From contig JACVTC010000042.1 in NCBI GenBank assembly GCA_016946835.1, positions 1,222,501 through 1,286,500 of the forward strand: a DNA stretch of 64,000 nucleotides, given 5' to 3'. The position numbers were made by a program, and so were the translations under genes. Source of the DNA: Neocallimastix lanati (nom. inval.). Its lineage: Eukaryota; Neocallimastigomycota; Neocallimastigomycetes; Neocallimastigales; Neocallimastigaceae. Positions 1 through 9,661 of the stretch are shown here, in pieces; positions within the stretch are counted from its first letter, which is position 1; every line of letters begins with the position of its first letter. The notes beneath the pieces are model-generated. The model saw only the letters and a program-made list of their open reading frames with translations, was not told where the DNA came from and made no database searches.

Positions 1-186
1 TACATTTTTTAATTCCTCTTTTGTAAATCCATAACAATGACTAAAATACAAATCCTTAAGAATTGTACATTTTATGATATTATTAACTCCTGAATTTAAA
101 CTATTGAATCCAAAAGAATAATAACCTGTTATTACTCCAAAATACAAATTAGTATTTCCTTTAAAATACTGATGAAAATATACCTT
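1..186 (-). pseudogene. AAA-ATPase-like / PD-(D/E)XK family protein fragment, cut by the window edge
   Basis: On the minus strand, 62 codons are open from 186 down to base 1. The translation carries the order G-V-I-T-G, then F-N-S-L-N-S-G-V-N-N, then a stretch ending Y-G-F-T-K-E-E-L-K-N. From memory this matches the end of the AAA-ATPase-like domain of the proteins that also carry a C-terminal PD-(D/E)XK nuclease-like domain: a TG-hydrophobic strand, the serine-rich loop before GLNN, and the YFGFTEEEV motif. That family is strongly expanded in anaerobic gut fungi and in some gut bacteria. A TAG lies immediately upstream at 187-189, and the upstream 100 bases only give family-like sequence in shifted frames, so the copy is probably broken there. 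The C-terminus lies outside the window. Family call is fairly confident; intactness cannot be judged. Confidence 0.55.
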
Positions 187-470
187 CTACAATAAGTTGT
201 ACTTTATCAAAAACATTAATTTTTATGGAATTAATAAGAAACTTATGCGACCAACTAGCGACAGAGGATAGAGCAATCTATTTCTTTTAATATTATTGTT
301 TAAATCAACAAAAATTAAAAAAAAATATATAATTTAAGTTTGTTTTATTAAATGATAAAACAAATAAAAAAAAAAATAAAAATAAAATAAAATTAATTAA
401 TATATAGTAAAATAAATTAATAAATAATATAAAATTTAGGAAGAATCGATAAAAAAAAATATAGAAAAAA
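187..470. other. AT-rich spacer
   Basis: The first 100 bases probably hold a frame-broken upstream part of the preceding minus-strand gene. From about 300 it is A-runs and AAATAA-type simple sequence. No other feature is visible. Confidence 0.4.
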
Positions 471-1187
471 ATGAGATTATTAAGTGAAATTTTAGCTTTA
501 CTCTCTGTTTCTTAAGTGTTCTCTTATAGTATTGAAGCCTTAAAATAAAAGACAGGTTACTGATGACGATATTATATGTAGTAAAGAATACAGCAAAAAC
601 TTTCTGTCCTACCTTTAATTTCGAAAAATATCAATATATTTACAATGATTTCGAAAATTTTATTCTAGAATGTAAAAATATTTCTCCTAATAATCACAGT
701 AGCTTTGTTAAATATGGATATAACACCCTTAATAGTACACTATATTTGTAATAAAGATGAAAATGATGAATAATTGTCCATATGACCAGAGACCAGATCA
801 CTTCTAAAGATGATCATGATATTTCTGAGCTTGAAGCAGATACTGAAGAAGCTTGTAAAGTCACAAAAATGTACTGAACAATCTATTAAAGTTTTCTCTA
901 ATATTGCAAATATTATTAAGGGTTTAAATGGTCCAGGTATTTTAGATAAACTTGAATAAAGTTATTAACTGTTTTAAAATCTGAGAAATGTGATTCTCTT
1001 CGTTTGAATACTGATAATGATTATATGTGTAGTGACAAAATAAAAGCAGAATATTCAGAATGTTTTGATGTTTCATTGGGTAAGAATTCAGAAAAAAACT
1101 TTCTTTTTAATCATTAATTCCAAAAAATGTCGAAATATTTTCAATAATTTACTAAAAGTAATTCCAGAATGTCAAAACATTTCTATT
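471..1187 (+). pseudogene. Small secreted-protein pseudogene with repeated F-N-x3-P-E-C-like units
   Basis: An ATG at 471 opens a hydrophobic leader (M-R-L-L-S-E-I-L-A-L-L-S-V-S) interrupted by TAA, then reading continues in shifted frames. The longest open piece, 563-751 (62 codons), contains F-N-F-E-K-Y, N-D-F-E-N-F and E-C-K-N-I-S. A weaker echo appears about 400 bases downstream (1120-1190), where S-K-K-C-R-N-I-F-N-N-L is followed by P-E-C-Q-N-I-S in another frame, so the protein probably had internal repeats with spaced cysteines. In between, 790-1100 reads as acidic, Lys-rich sequence with Cys residues and several stops. I do not recognise the family. The leader and spaced cysteines suggest a secreted protein. 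At least three stops or frameshifts make it a pseudogene. Confidence 0.4.
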
Positions 1188-1190
1188 TAA

Positions 1191-1270
1191 TAATAAAATA
1201 ATAAAATAATAAAATAATAAAATAATAAAATAATAAAATAATAAAATAATAAAATAATAAAATAATAAAA
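1191..1270 (+). repeat. ATAATAAA octanucleotide microsatellite
   Basis: About nine tandem copies of an 8-base unit (AATAATAA register), immediately after the end of the secreted-protein pseudogene. Confidence 0.85.
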
Positions 1271-1882
1271 TATAGTAATATAAATAAAATAATTTTAAAT
1301 ATAGTATTAGTAATGAAATATTAATAATATATTTAACTTTATTATACTTGAAATTAGAAATTAAATAAAAGTAATTAAAAAGAAATGATATTATTTTTTT
1401 TTTTTTTTAATTTTTTTTGATTCTCTATAAAAACTTTAAAAAAAATATAGTTGATAATACATATATATATATAAGTTATAATTATAAATAATACATTAAG
1501 TGAATATGTTTATATATTATAGTTGATAATACATATATAAATAAATTATAAATATTTTTATTATTATCAATATATATATATTTATTAATTATTTAATAAA
1601 ATATTATATATAAATAAAAGTTTTTATAAAAAAAAAAAAATAAAATTAGAATTTATTTAAATTAATTTATAATCTTAAAAAATTCAATATTAATCATTAA
1701 AAATAAAAAATGAAAAAATGAAAATAAATAAAATAAAATAAAAATAAAATAAAATGAGATAAAATATATATGCGAAGTTTTATGAAGTACAAGTATTAAT
1801 AAAAATAAAATAAAATGCCAATGATACATAAAAAAAAGTAAATAAAATAAAAAAAAATAAATAAAAATGGCATATTGTCAAA
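1271..1882. other. AT-rich non-coding stretch
   Basis: Homopolymer runs, TA-rich and ATAAA-type simple sequence. No open frame with non-repetitive content is seen on either strand. Confidence 0.4.
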
Positions 1883-2358
1883 ATGAATCCTGATGTAGCC
1901 TAAGCTGTCGGGTTTCTGAGGGGTTTAGCTGATGGTATAACAAAAAATTTTTTAATTATTTTTCAATCTATATGCAATCTAAATTTTTTTTTTTTTTTTT
2001 TTTATATAAACCGTAACTTTAGTTTTTAAATCAATTAATCAATCAAAAAGTTTTTCTCCACTTTACTACTTAACAATATTGTTTTACTTTATTTTTTCTT
2101 TTATATTTATAAATTTTTCTTTTCTAAACTAAATATATATATTTTTTATCATTATATATATTATTTTATATTTCAATATATAATTTTTTATTTAGGTTTT
2201 TTAATTTTCATATCCTTTTATAATGATGAATCCGGGGAAAGTTCAGTGGACACCACACTCTCTATTTTAAAGATATTACTTCTAAGGTTTTATTTTTTTT
2301 TTTTTAATTTATTAGGAAGGGAGAATTCCCGCATAATACAACTCAACGAAATACATAG
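1883..2358 (+). pseudogene. Candidate three-exon small gene, unrecognised, with an early in-frame TAA
   Basis: Three short islands of higher GC stand out of near-pure A/T and join in one frame through canonical junctions: exon 1 1883-1934, intron GT..AG 1935-2195, exon 2 2196-2286, intron 2287-2315, exon 3 2316-2358 ending in TAG. The spliced reading contains A-V-G-F-L-R-G-L-A-D-G, then N-D-E-S-G-E-S-S-V-D-T-T-L, then K-G-E-F-P-H-N-T-T. Codon 7 is TAA (gcc taa gct), one C-to-T change from CAA. The 29-base second intron would be unusually short, so the exon 2-3 join is the weaker one. No family is recognised. The GC contrast and frame continuity are seen; that it was a gene is inference. Confidence 0.3.
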
Positions 2359-2545
2359 TTTTTTTTTTTTTTATTTGAGTTTATTTAATTTTTATTTTTT
2401 TCAACTTTTACATTTTTTTTTTTTTTTTTATTTTTAAAGGTATTTTTTACCTACATGTATTTTTTTTTATAAAAAATTAATAAAATTATGGAAACGTATT
2501 CTCTTTCTTGTCTAAAAAAAAAAAAAAAAGAAAAAAAAACATCAA

Positions 2546-3430
2546 AATGAATGTGGCATATTCATAATAATAAATTTTTATTAGAATAATTATAGATATA
2601 TTAACATATTAACATAAAATATAAGTTTTTTTTTTTTTTTTATTCAATATAGAAGTTTAACTATTTTATATTAAATTATTATTAAAAATAGTTTAAAGTA
2701 TAAAGTAGTGGTTATTAATAAAATATTAATGTTAATAATAATAATAATAAAAAATAGAATATTGATGTTATTAAAATAAAATATTGAAATTAATAATGCT
2801 GTAGTATAAAAAAGGTTATTTTATATAATAAAAAAGAAAATATAAAAAAAAAAGTATAAAATCAATAAATAATTATATTAATATTATTAATAAACTAATT
2901 ATAAATAATAGATATATAATCATGGATTTACCTTATTATTTTAGCATAAAATATAAGTTCTTTAGTCTAATATATTAGTATTTTATATTAATTCATTGTA
3001 GAAATAAGTATAAGATAGTAGTGCTATTAACGAAGTAAAAATATTTATATTAACAAAATAAATTATTAATTTTAATAAAATAAGATATTATTATTAATAA
3101 AAAAAAATATAATAATGTTAATAAAAATAAAATATTAAAATTATTAATAAAATAAAATATTGAAATTAATGATACAATAGAAAAAAAAAAAAAAAAAAAA
3201 AAAAAAAGAATATTTTAAATACTAAAAAAGAATATAAAAAAAAAAAAAAATAAAAAATTAATAATATAAATAATTAATAAAATAATATTAATATATATAT
3301 ATTTTTTCCATATACAGTTTTTTAATACGGCAAATTCAAAAAACTTTACAGTGATATGATATGCCACTTTTCAAAAATTTAATATAAATAAGCCACAATT
3401 TCCGAAATACACTAATTCTTTTTTCTCATT
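2546..3430 (-). mobile_element. Non-autonomous inverted-repeat element, copy A (MULE-related MITE)
   Basis: The right end (about 3340-3430), read on the minus strand, has the pattern GTATTTCGG..TGTGGCTTATTT. This pattern recurs at 6150, 19610, 24890 and 24950. The left end begins near AATGTGGCATATTC at 2551. Inside, AATTATAGATAT, a TATATAATCATGGATTTAC-like block and TTTAGCATAAAATATAAG recur in inverse order in copy B (6146-7055), so A and B are two copies of one roughly 0.9-kb family in opposite orientation. The interior is only ATT/AAT simple sequence and has no coding capacity. Ends are approximate, and no target-site duplication could be fixed by eye. Confidence 0.5.
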
Positions 3431-3449
3431 CATATAATATTAATTATAA

Positions 3450-3540
3450 ATGATAATAAATAATAATAATAAATAATAATAATAAATAATAATAATAAAT
3501 AATAATAATAAATAATAATAATAAATAATATTAAATAATA
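3450..3540. repeat. AAT-rich microsatellite (AATAATAATAAAT units)
   Basis: A run of AATAAT and AAATAATAAT units lies just right of element A. Confidence 0.8.
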
Positions 3541-3580
3541 TGATACTTAATATTCCGAACTACACTCCAATAACTGCTCC

Positions 3581-3613
3581 TACTTAATATACTCTCACAA
3601 AGTATATTAAGTA
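3581..3613. repeat. Perfect 13-bp inverted repeat with 7-base loop
   Basis: TACTTAATATACT (3581-3593) is followed by the loop CTCACAA (3594-3600) and its exact reverse complement (3601-3613). No function is known from sequence alone. Confidence 0.75.
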
Positions 3614-5067
3614 TTATATCTGTAATAGTTTATTTCTTTTTTAGAAGATATATCACTTAACAAGGAAAGAAAAAAAATATATATATATATATTTTTTAAA
3701 TGTTATGCATAAAATACATAAAATAAATTGAATGTATGGCATCAATAAGAAGTTTTATGCATACTATACTATAATGTTATAACTGATAAATACTATAATT
3801 AATATAACATTTATTATAGATGTGAAATAATTTATATATATAAATAAAAATAAATTATTCTAGATATATTTTTTTATAATTATATCTTGCATTTCATTAA
3901 TATACTATATTAAATTATTCCAAAGATAAAATAATAACAAATAGAATAAATAAGGTTATTCATTTTTTAATTAAGGCTTGCTATCATATCATATTAAATT
4001 TTTAATGTTTCATAATAGGATGAAATTAATTTAAATAATTTTAATTAAAGTTATATTCAATAAAATAATTTTTAGTTTACAGAGGTAGTAATATTTTTTA
4101 GAATATTCTATGAAATTATTTTTAAAACACATGTTACTTAACATTGACATGTTTTTATTTTTTTTTTTTTTTTAAAAAATATACAAAGATTAAAAAAAAT
4201 ACATATAAATTCATATAGTTAATATAACTATTTATTTATTTTATTTTATTTTTATTTTTTATTATTATTTAAAAAGTGAATATATAAGTATTTAACATTT
4301 ATAAATACTAGTTATTTTTTTTAAAAAAAAAGTAACTATAAAAAAAAAAAAAGTAATAATGTACATCTAGTAATAAAATATTTGAGATTTTTTTTAAAGA
4401 ATGTAATATTAAAGGAATTTTTAATAATTAATTTTATTCCTTTCATATCTAATTAAAAATTTTAAAATTTTAAAGTAATATTAATAATAATAGTTAATAA
4501 TAATAATAATAATAATAATGTATTATTTTTATTATGCTTTTTTTTTTTTTTTTTTTTTTTTTGTGAAGGACTAATAATTTTTTTATTTTTTAATTTTATT
4601 ATTAATATTATTATCTATTCCTTGGAAAGAATGATAGAATTAATAAATTATTCCATAACAAATTAATTTCAAAATTTTATAATTTATGATCAATTAATAA
4701 ATATATGTAATATATCATATGCTATTTTCATATTACTGGCATCTTTTTCTAAGAATAACATTTACATATAACTATCATAAATAATAAAAAATTATAAATA
4801 AAAATATATAAATAATAATAAAATATAAAATTATAATTGAAATATAGTTAAAATAATAATGGGTGGTTATTATTTAATTGTATGGGAATTATATAAGATT
4901 TTATATCTAAATATCTTAGTACTTTGACACCTATAAAATATTAAAATATTTTAAAAATAAATATTAAATTAAAAAATAAATATTAAATAAATAAAAAATA
5001 TTAAATAAATAAATAAATATTAAATAAATAAATAAATATTAAATAAATAAATAAATAAATAAATAAT
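3614..5067. other. Long AT-rich stretch without genes
   Basis: It holds poly-T and poly-A runs, an (AAT) run near 4500-4520 and a TTAAATAAATAAATAA repeat at about 4970-5065. The LTR element is inserted at the right end of that repeat. Confidence 0.5.
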
Positions 5068-5423
5068 TGTTAGAAGTAGAAATTTATGATATAAAAACAA
5101 ATGTTAAATTAGATTAAATTAATATGAATATACGAATCATATTATGTAATACATTAATTAAATAAATTAACATGTATCTAAATTTAGCCACAGTTTTTGT
5201 ATAAATAGAACTGGTTTTACTTTAATTGTTAAATTAGATTAAATTAATATGAATATACGAATCATATTATGTAATACATTAATTAAATAAATTAACATGT
5301 ATCTAAATTTAGCCACAGTTCTTGTATAAATAGAACTGGTTTTACTTTAATTGTAAATCTGAGGTTAGTTATTAATACATAATAATAAACATTTATTATA
5401 AAACCCATTTTAACCTTCTAAAA
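5068..5423 (+). repeat. Left LTR with internal tandem duplication
   Basis: It is about 125 bases longer than the right LTR because the block starting GTTAAATTAGATTAAATT (first at about 5103, again at about 5228) through the TAGAACTGGTTTTACTTT segment is present twice. Each copy contains CTTGTATAAATAGAA or TTTGTATAAATAGAA, a TATA-like promoter candidate. The two copies differ at a T/C just before that motif. Confidence 0.85.
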
Positions 5424-5456
5424 GATTAAGAGTCTCAAGACTCTAATCGACTGAGC
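5424..5456 (+). promoter_or_regulatory. Primer-binding site complementary to the 5' half of a tRNA-Lys(CUU)-like molecule
   Basis: It directly abuts the left LTR. Its reverse complement reads GCTCAGTCGATTAGAG, then TCTTGAGACTCTTAATC. That is a tRNA D-arm followed by an anticodon stem-loop whose loop CTCTTAA holds the CTT anticodon of lysine. A match inside the tRNA rather than at its 3' end is the half-tRNA priming mode known from Drosophila copia. The complementarity looks about 33 bases long, far beyond a usual 10-18-base site. The block also contains GAGTCT-CA-AGACTC, and GATTAAGAGTCT recurs inverted at about 5504-5515, giving alternative hairpins. Confidence 0.65.
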
Positions 5457-5892
5457 GAAAGAAGCTGACAAGTAATAGAAGATTTCAAAATGGTAATTAC
5501 AAAAGACTCTTAATCAAAAATATAAAGAAGTGAAATCTATATTACAACAGCTATAATAGCCGGAACTTTAGAAGAACTACTAGCCTTCATAACTAGCTCA
5601 ATGATTACAAAAAGGAAAAGACATTACCCCCACATAAAATAAATGTAAAATTAGTAAGACCGAACAAGAATGTCACCTCTAAAATAATATGGTTAATGTT
5701 AATCCACAAAACATAAATTATGGTTATTGCTAAACCAAAAAAGCAAATATAAATTATCAATGAAGGGACAAAAATAAACTTGTATGAAAAATTCATCGTA
5801 GTCGTCACTTATAATATAAAACTAAATAAATTTAAACTTCTTTGAAGCAAACTAGATTTTTGTATAAACAGAAAATCAAGTTTGAGGGGGAA

Positions 5893-6123
5893 TGTTAGAA
5901 GTAGAAATTTATGATATAAAAACAAATGTTAAATTAGATTAAATTAATATGAATATACGAATCATATTATGTAATACATTAATTAAATAAATTAACATGT
6001 ATCTAAATTTAGCCACAGTTCTTGTATAAATAGAACTGGTTTTACTTTAATTGTAAATCTGAGGTTAGTTATTAATACATAATAATAAACATTTATTATA
6101 AAACCCATTTTAACCTTCTAAAA
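5893..6123 (+). repeat. Right LTR, 231 bases, unduplicated form
   Basis: It starts TGTTAGAAG after a purine tract. Outside the extra block of the left LTR it is almost identical to it, consistent with a recent insertion. Confidence 0.85.
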
Positions 6124-6145
6124 ATAATATATCAAAGTAAAATAT

Positions 6146-7055
6146 CAAAAAATGGAATGTGGTGCATTTCGAAAAATTGCATTTCTGAAAATGTGGCTTA
6201 TTTTATAAAAAATGCATTTTTGATAAATGGTATACTATTCAAAAATATTAATACTATTTTATTAATTATTTATATTATTAATTTTTTATTTTTTATTTTT
6301 TTTTTTTTTTTATATTTCTTTTTTAGTATTTAAATTAATCTTTTTTTTTTCCGTTGCATTATTAATTTCAATATTTTATTTTTATTAACATTATTATATT
6401 TTATTTTTATTAACATTATTATATTTTATTTTTATTAACATTATTATATTTTATTTTTATTAACATTATTATATTTTATTTTTATTAATAATTATAATTT
6501 ATTTTTTTAATATAAATATTTTACTTTGTTAATAGCACTACTATTTTATACTTTAGTATTTTATTTTAAATTATTATGAAAATAGTTTAAAGTTTATAAA
6601 TTAAACAAAAGAATTTATATTTTATGCTAAAATAATAAGATAAATTCATGATTATATATCTATAATTATTCTAATAAAAATATATTTTTATTAATTATTT
6701 TTTTTTTTGATAATATTTATATAATTATTTATTAATTTTTTTTTATTTCTTTTTTTTTTTTTTTATTATTGAAAATATTTTTTTTTATAATATAGCATTA
6801 TTAATATCAATATGTTATTTTATTGACATCAATATTTTATTTTTATTATCATTATTAGCATTAATTTTTTATTAATAGCCTATATCTATAATTATTCAAA
6901 TAAAAATTTTTTTTATTTTGAGCTATTTTATTGATAGCAATATTTATTTAATTAATAAATGTTTATATTGCGCCACATTTAATAATTAAATATATATGTA
7001 ATAGGCCACATTTATTTTGTTGACTATACCATTTTTCGAAATGCAACTCTTTCAA
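6146..7055 (+). mobile_element. Non-autonomous inverted-repeat element, copy B (MULE-related MITE)
   Basis: The left end has GGTGCATTTCGAAAAATTG followed by AATGTGGCTTATTTT. The right end, read on the minus strand, has GAGTTGCATTTCGAAAAATG followed by AATGTGGCCTATTA. These are imperfect terminal inverted repeats of roughly 50 bases. The interior is non-coding. It includes a tandem ACATTATTATATTTTATTTTTATTA unit (about 6385-6485) and two copies of TATATCTATAATTATTC (about 6655 and 6889). It is inversely homologous to copy A. The terminal motif resembles both ends of the MULE at 22249-24936, which makes a Mutator-type derivative likely. Confidence 0.55.
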
Positions 7056-7082
7056 AAAAAACAAAAAAAAAAAAAGTTTACA

Positions 7083-7554
7083 TGTCAATAATTTGAAGCC
7101 ATGTTGGTCCAGTCGGTTAGGACGATACAGGTCACTGTAGAGGGCGGGGTTCGAATCCTCGGCATGGCACCAAATAATCGGATGAGGTTTCTATCCTGGG
7201 ATATCATGAGACCACACGTGATGTCCATAAGGCTTTCCCTCAAATGATTATTTCACCCATCCCTGATACTACGCTTTGAATTGAAGCATAGACCTTGATG
7301 ATTGTAAAATTTCCAATCGCCAATGATTACACCCACTAGGGAGGAGTTAATGGTTCCGTTCTGATGCTCGTGGTCATTAGAGATATATGTAGGAACGTTA
7401 GGAATGCATCTCCGGGCAGTGTGTAACGACGATTGAGAGCGGCGAAGCTGATACAGTATGCCAATAACTCATCACCTTACAGTTAATTAATAACTGTATG
7501 GCCATATGGGAGATGGGTACCCATATGTGCAAGTCTATGTGTCAATAATTTGAA
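7083..7554 (+). repeat. 15-bp target-site duplication around SINE copy 1
   Basis: TGTCAATAATTTGAA occurs at 7083-7097 and again at 7540-7554, exactly bracketing the SINE. It is a perfect direct repeat of the length left by LINE-type target-primed insertion. Confidence 0.9.
7098..7539 (+). mobile_element. tRNA-derived SINE, full-length copy 1
   Basis: The first ~75 bases fold as a degenerate tRNA: acceptor GCCATGT with GCATGGC, D-arm GTCC..GGAC, T-arm CGGGGTTCGAATCCTCG, then ACCA. The Pol III box A (TGGTCCAGTCGG, 7105-7116) and box B (GGTTCGAATCC, 7148-7158) are intact. The anticodon arm is shrunken (TACAG-GTCA-CTGTA), so it is not a working tRNA. GTCAC hints at a tRNA-Asp origin, but this is weak. 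The ~365-base body is GC-richer than its surroundings and has no open frame. The 3' end is AAGTCTATG with no poly-A. The perfect target-site duplication and near identity to copy 2 (12627) indicate recent mobility. It needs a LINE-type reverse transcriptase in trans; none is seen in the window. Confidence 0.85.
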
Positions 7555-7740
7555 AAAAAATTTTTAATTTAATTATTTAACTTAATATATTTTTTAAAAA
7601 AAACTTTAATTTAATTAATTAATTTTTTTTTTTTTTTTTTTTTAATATTAAATATACTGAAATGGAAATCTCCAAAAATTAAAATATTTTGTATTTAGAA
7701 ACATCCAATAATAATTAATAAAATTTTTTTCATATTTTAG

Positions 7741-7780
<40 letters not shown>

Positions 7781-7985
7781 CTTTATTTTTATTTAACTTT
7801 ATAAAAAAAAAAAAAATAATAATGTTATAGAAATTTCTAAAAGTTAAAAATGAAAGGGGGAGGAACATCGAATAATAAAAAAGAATATACCTTTTTAATT
7901 ATGTAAGTAAATTAAACCTTTCTAATGGAAATAATTAATGGAAAATAATAGTTTTACTGCCCATTATTTAGTATTTTTATTAAAA

Positions 7986-8018
<33 letters not shown>

Positions 8019-8392
8019 TATAAATATGATAATATCTGTTCCTCTTTTTTTTTTTTTTTTCTTGAAAAATTTGAAAAAAAAAATAAATAAAAATAAAAAT
8101 AAAAAAATAATAAAAATAAAAAAAAAATAAAAATAAAATAATTAAAAAAAAATATTAAAATAATTAAAAAAAAAAATATTAAAATAATAAAGAAACAATA
8201 TAATAAAGATTAAAAAAAGAAAGAATTAAAAAAAAAAATAAAATAAAATAAAATAAAATAAAAATAAAATAAAAATAAAATAAAAATAAAATAAAAATAA
8301 AATAAAAATAAAATAAAAATAAAAAATAAAAGAAGAAAATTTAGAAATAATTAAATATTAAGTTATATATCTTTAATTAAAAAAAAAAAAAT
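7555..8392. other. AT-rich spacer with one candidate exon
   Basis: It is mostly homopolymers and an (AAAATAAAAAT) array (about 8240-8330). At 7850 an ATG opens M-K-G-G-G-T-S-N-N-K-K-E-Y and reaches a GTAAGT donor near 7902. I could not find a convincing acceptor exon, so this is only noted. The A-rich 8080-8390 tract is the upstream region of the next gene. Confidence 0.35.
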
Positions 8393-9316
8393 ATGAATAA
8401 TAAATTATTATTTTTAATTGAATTAATATTTTCCATTAATGGAATTAATGGAATTAAAATGACTGAAAAAGAAATATTAAACTTAAATTTAACTCAGTAT
8501 AATAATGCTAATGTTAAATGTCCAGAATTTGGGTATGATATATCTCTTTTAAATCTTGATAATTCATAACCTGCTCCTTGTAGGTTTACTTTTTATTGTA
8601 TTGATGATAATAATTGTCAATCGGATAATTATAATTCAACTTTTCTTGAATTTATTGATAATAATGGAAATATTCGTAAATATATGAAAAATGATGAAAA
8701 TTGTACTGAAGATTCAGACTGTCTTAGCAATAAATGCCTTCTTAATACTTGTAAACCCGGAAATAATTCAAGTTTCACTGAATGTTCCGATAATTATATT
8801 TATACTAGCGATAGCGATGATAGCCAACAAGGTTATCAAAAAATAAAATGTAGAAAAATTAATGGATCTCAATGTAATGGAAGGAATCAAGTGGATGAAT
8901 GTGCTGGTCATTGCAATAATTTAAGTTATTGTGAAAGTCATCATAAAAGACATGATTATATTATTACAATAGAGACAACTAATAAAACATCTTCAACAAC
9001 ACTTATAGAAAAATCAACATCAACTAATTTACAACCTAAATATTTCGTATTAATAGGATATGGATTGTTTGCCTCATTAATAGCTTTCTCTATAATTCTT
9101 TGTTGTTATTTGTGTTATTTATACATATGGTGTGATAATTATGATAGAAGAAATAATAATACTTCTCAAAATAATACTAGATATAATAATAATAATAATA
9201 ATAATAACAATATTAATGATAATTTGGACGAAATTGAAAAGGATATTTCAGAACTTCCAGAAGTTTATATAAATATTTGTACTGAAGATGAAAAAGGTAA
9301 AAATAAAGTGTACTAA
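8393..9316 (+). pseudogene. Cys-rich type I membrane protein with Asn-rich tail, one in-frame TAA
   Basis: From the ATG at 8393 the frame is open for 307 codons except a single TAA at 8567-8569 (aat tca taa cct). Order: N-terminal hydrophobic signal (L-L-F-L-I-E-L-I-F-S-I), an ectodomain with about sixteen cysteines (pairs such as N-C-T-E-D-S-D-C-L-S-N-K-C, then C-N-N-L-S-Y-C) and several N-x-S/T sites, a transmembrane segment near residues 222-245 (L-I-G-Y-G-L-F-A-S-L-I-A-F), then a polar tail with an N-run and an acidic end. This layout is common among surface proteins of anaerobic fungi, but I cannot name a family. The TAA sits at a plausible Gln position. It could be an inactivating C-to-T change, a readthrough site or a sequencing error; translation could also restart at the Met at 8684, which would lose the signal peptide. 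Confidence 0.6.
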
Positions 9317-9321
9317 AATAA

Positions 9322-9575
<254 letters not shown>

Positions 9576-9661
9576 TAATAAATAAAATATAAAACATCAT
9601 TACTTATTTGAATATTTATTATTCTTATATTTATGATTCTTCATTATTAATTATTATAGAA

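Larger units (their letters stand above)
5068..6123 (+). mobile_element. Compact non-autonomous LTR retroelement (TRIM-like) with complete ends
   Basis: Two long terminal repeats (5068-5423 and 5893-6123) start TGTTAGAAG and end CCTTCTAAA. They flank a 469-base interior. A 5-base duplication ATAAT sits immediately outside both ends (5063-5067 and 6124-6128), so insertion boundaries are well defined. The interior begins with a tRNA-complementary primer site at 5424 and ends with a purine tract (GAGGGGGAA, 5884-5892) directly before the right LTR. Coding capacity is minimal: a start-like region around 5490-5640 includes A-G-T-L-E-E-L-L-A with stops. It therefore needs enzymes in trans. The half-tRNA primer resembles copia-type elements, so the parent is probably Ty1/copia; that assignment is inference. 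Confidence 0.85.

Noticed and set aside
5605-5808. 67-codon hydrophobic minus frame inside the compact LTR element
   Set aside because: It lies antisense to element structure, has no homology and is expected by chance from A-rich plus-strand DNA.
7098-7175. Functional tRNA gene
   Set aside because: Acceptor, D and T arms form, but the anticodon arm is too short, and the same head occurs at 12627 joined to the same 365-base body.
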